DNA of 23,454 nucleotides, taken from CAZRHR01 sp964599915. Lineage in GTDB: Bacteria; Bacteroidota; Bacteroidia; CAIKAF01. Location of the stretch: contig CAZRHR010000044.1 of the NCBI GenBank assembly GCA_964599915.1, positions 1 through 23,454 on the forward strand. Direction: 5' to 3'. The stretch's first letter is position 1. The number at the start of each line of letters is the position of its first letter. Below the pieces are notes generated by a model. It searched no databases and was not told where the DNA came from. It was given only the letters and a program-made list of their open reading frames with translations. The position numbers were made by a program, and so were the translations under genes. This document shows positions 22,892-23,454 of the stretch, in pieces.

Positions 22892-23454
22892 ATGACCGAG
22901 GAAGTTATTCGGACGGTGTCTCTGACCCGACATTTTATTTTGGGAAAAGAGCGAATAGAGGTGCTAAAAGGCATCGACATTTCGGTCAAAAAAAATGACT
23001 ATGTCGCTTTTATGGGACCTTCGGGGTCCGGAAAATCCACATTCATGAACATCATTGGATGTTTGGATGTGCCTAGTTCCGGAGAGTATTGGCTCAATGG
23101 GTCGAATGTGGCAAAACTCAATGACCATCAATTGGCCGCGGTGCGCAACAAAGAAATTGGTTTTATTTTTCAAACTTTCAACCTATTACCAAGATATACG
23201 GCGCTTGAAAACGTGGCTTTGCCCTTGGTTTACGCCGGTTTACCCAAAAAGCAACGGTTAGAGATGGCCTCTGAAGCTTTATCCCAAGTTGGATTGGCCG
23301 ACCGAATGAAACACAAACCTAATGAATTGTCCGGTGGTCAACGTCAAAGGGTGGCGGTAGCGCGTGCGTTAGTGAATAACCCCACCATTTTGTTGGCGGA
23401 TGAACCCACGGGAAATTTAGACAGCAAAACCTCTTACGAGATCATGGGCCTTTT
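22892..23454 (+). CDS. ABC transporter ATP-binding protein, MacB/LolD type (partial)
   Basis: The first 187 residues of an ABC ATPase; the gene continues past the right edge. All motifs up to that point are present: Walker A GPSGSGKST (42-50), Q-loop Gln94 (FIFQTFNLLPRYTALENV), the signature LSGGQ (146-150) with QRQRVAVARAL, and Walker B ILLADEPTGNLDSKT (166-180). FNLLPRYTALENVALPL and ADEPTGNLD are characteristic of the MacB/LolD/FtsE group, which powers lipoprotein release, efflux or mechanotransmission rather than solute import. The permease is not in view, so the substrate is unknown. The start at 22892 (MTEEVIRTVSL) fits the usual family N-terminus. It is divergent from the lipoprotein gene. 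Confidence 0.92.
   Translation, partial: MTEEVIRTVSLTRHFILGKERIEVLKGIDISVKKNDYVAFMGPSGSGKSTFMNIIGCLDVPSSGEYWLNGSNVAKLNDHQLAAVRNKEIGFIFQTFNLLPRYTALENVALPLVYAGLPKKQRLEMASEALSQVGLADRMKHKPNELSGGQRQRVAVARALVNNPTILLADEPTGNLDSKTSYEIMGL

Overview
The window looks like a chromosomal segment of an aerobic member of the Bacteroidota, probably near the Flavobacteriia. The support is lineage-typical families (DUF4290, DUF2490, DUF2851, a DUF4625-like lipoprotein), a Bacteroidota-type ParC, a split transketolase, a COX15-type haem A synthase, and several promoters matching the Bacteroidota pattern (-33 TTG, about 19-21 nt, -7 TAnnTTTG). It is mostly core housekeeping DNA. I see no rRNA, tRNA, CRISPR array, insertion sequence, prophage or defence locus. 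There are two 100-N assembly gaps (42-141 and 1498-1597), and the last gene runs off the right edge.

Layout. 1-306: 63-bp tandem repeats with strong hairpins, interrupted by a gap. 307-1848: a secreted PKD plus glycine-rich protein whose 3' end occurs twice around the second gap. 1849-2217: no gene seen. 2218-5441 (minus): an NlpC/P60 hydrolase and topoisomerase IV subunit A. 5545-7031 (plus): DUF2851 protein overlapped by a small PspC-type membrane protein. 7068-10503 (minus): DUF2490 outer-membrane protein, MnmE and an acyl-CoA dehydrogenase. 10575-11645 (plus): AnmK. 11701-14599 (minus): a secreted protein of unknown function and an acyl-CoA carboxylase beta subunit. 14744-15808 (plus): haem A synthase. 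16040-22220 (plus): the two transketolase subunits, DUF4290, MurA, a TlpA-like thioredoxin, GrpE and DnaJ. 22321-22704 (minus): a DUF4625-like lipoprotein. 22892 to the edge (plus): a MacB/LolD-type ABC ATPase.

How the genes connect. MurA (peptidoglycan precursor synthesis), AnmK (recycling of anhydro-MurNAc) and the NlpC/P60 hydrolase all act on the cell wall. GrpE and DnaJ are DnaK co-chaperones. The acyl-CoA dehydrogenase and the MCC-like carboxylase could both serve branched-chain amino acid breakdown, but they are not in one operon and no biotin carboxylase is in view.

I did not find a clearly new multi-gene system. The observations most worth following are a perfect 17-bp inverted repeat covering the promoter of the DUF4625-like lipoprotein, a TQTD sequence where MnmE should have NKxD, Asp in place of the catalytic Cys of MurA, promoters so close to start codons that some transcripts may be leaderless, the hairpin-bearing 63-bp repeats, and the duplicated end of the glycine-rich gene.
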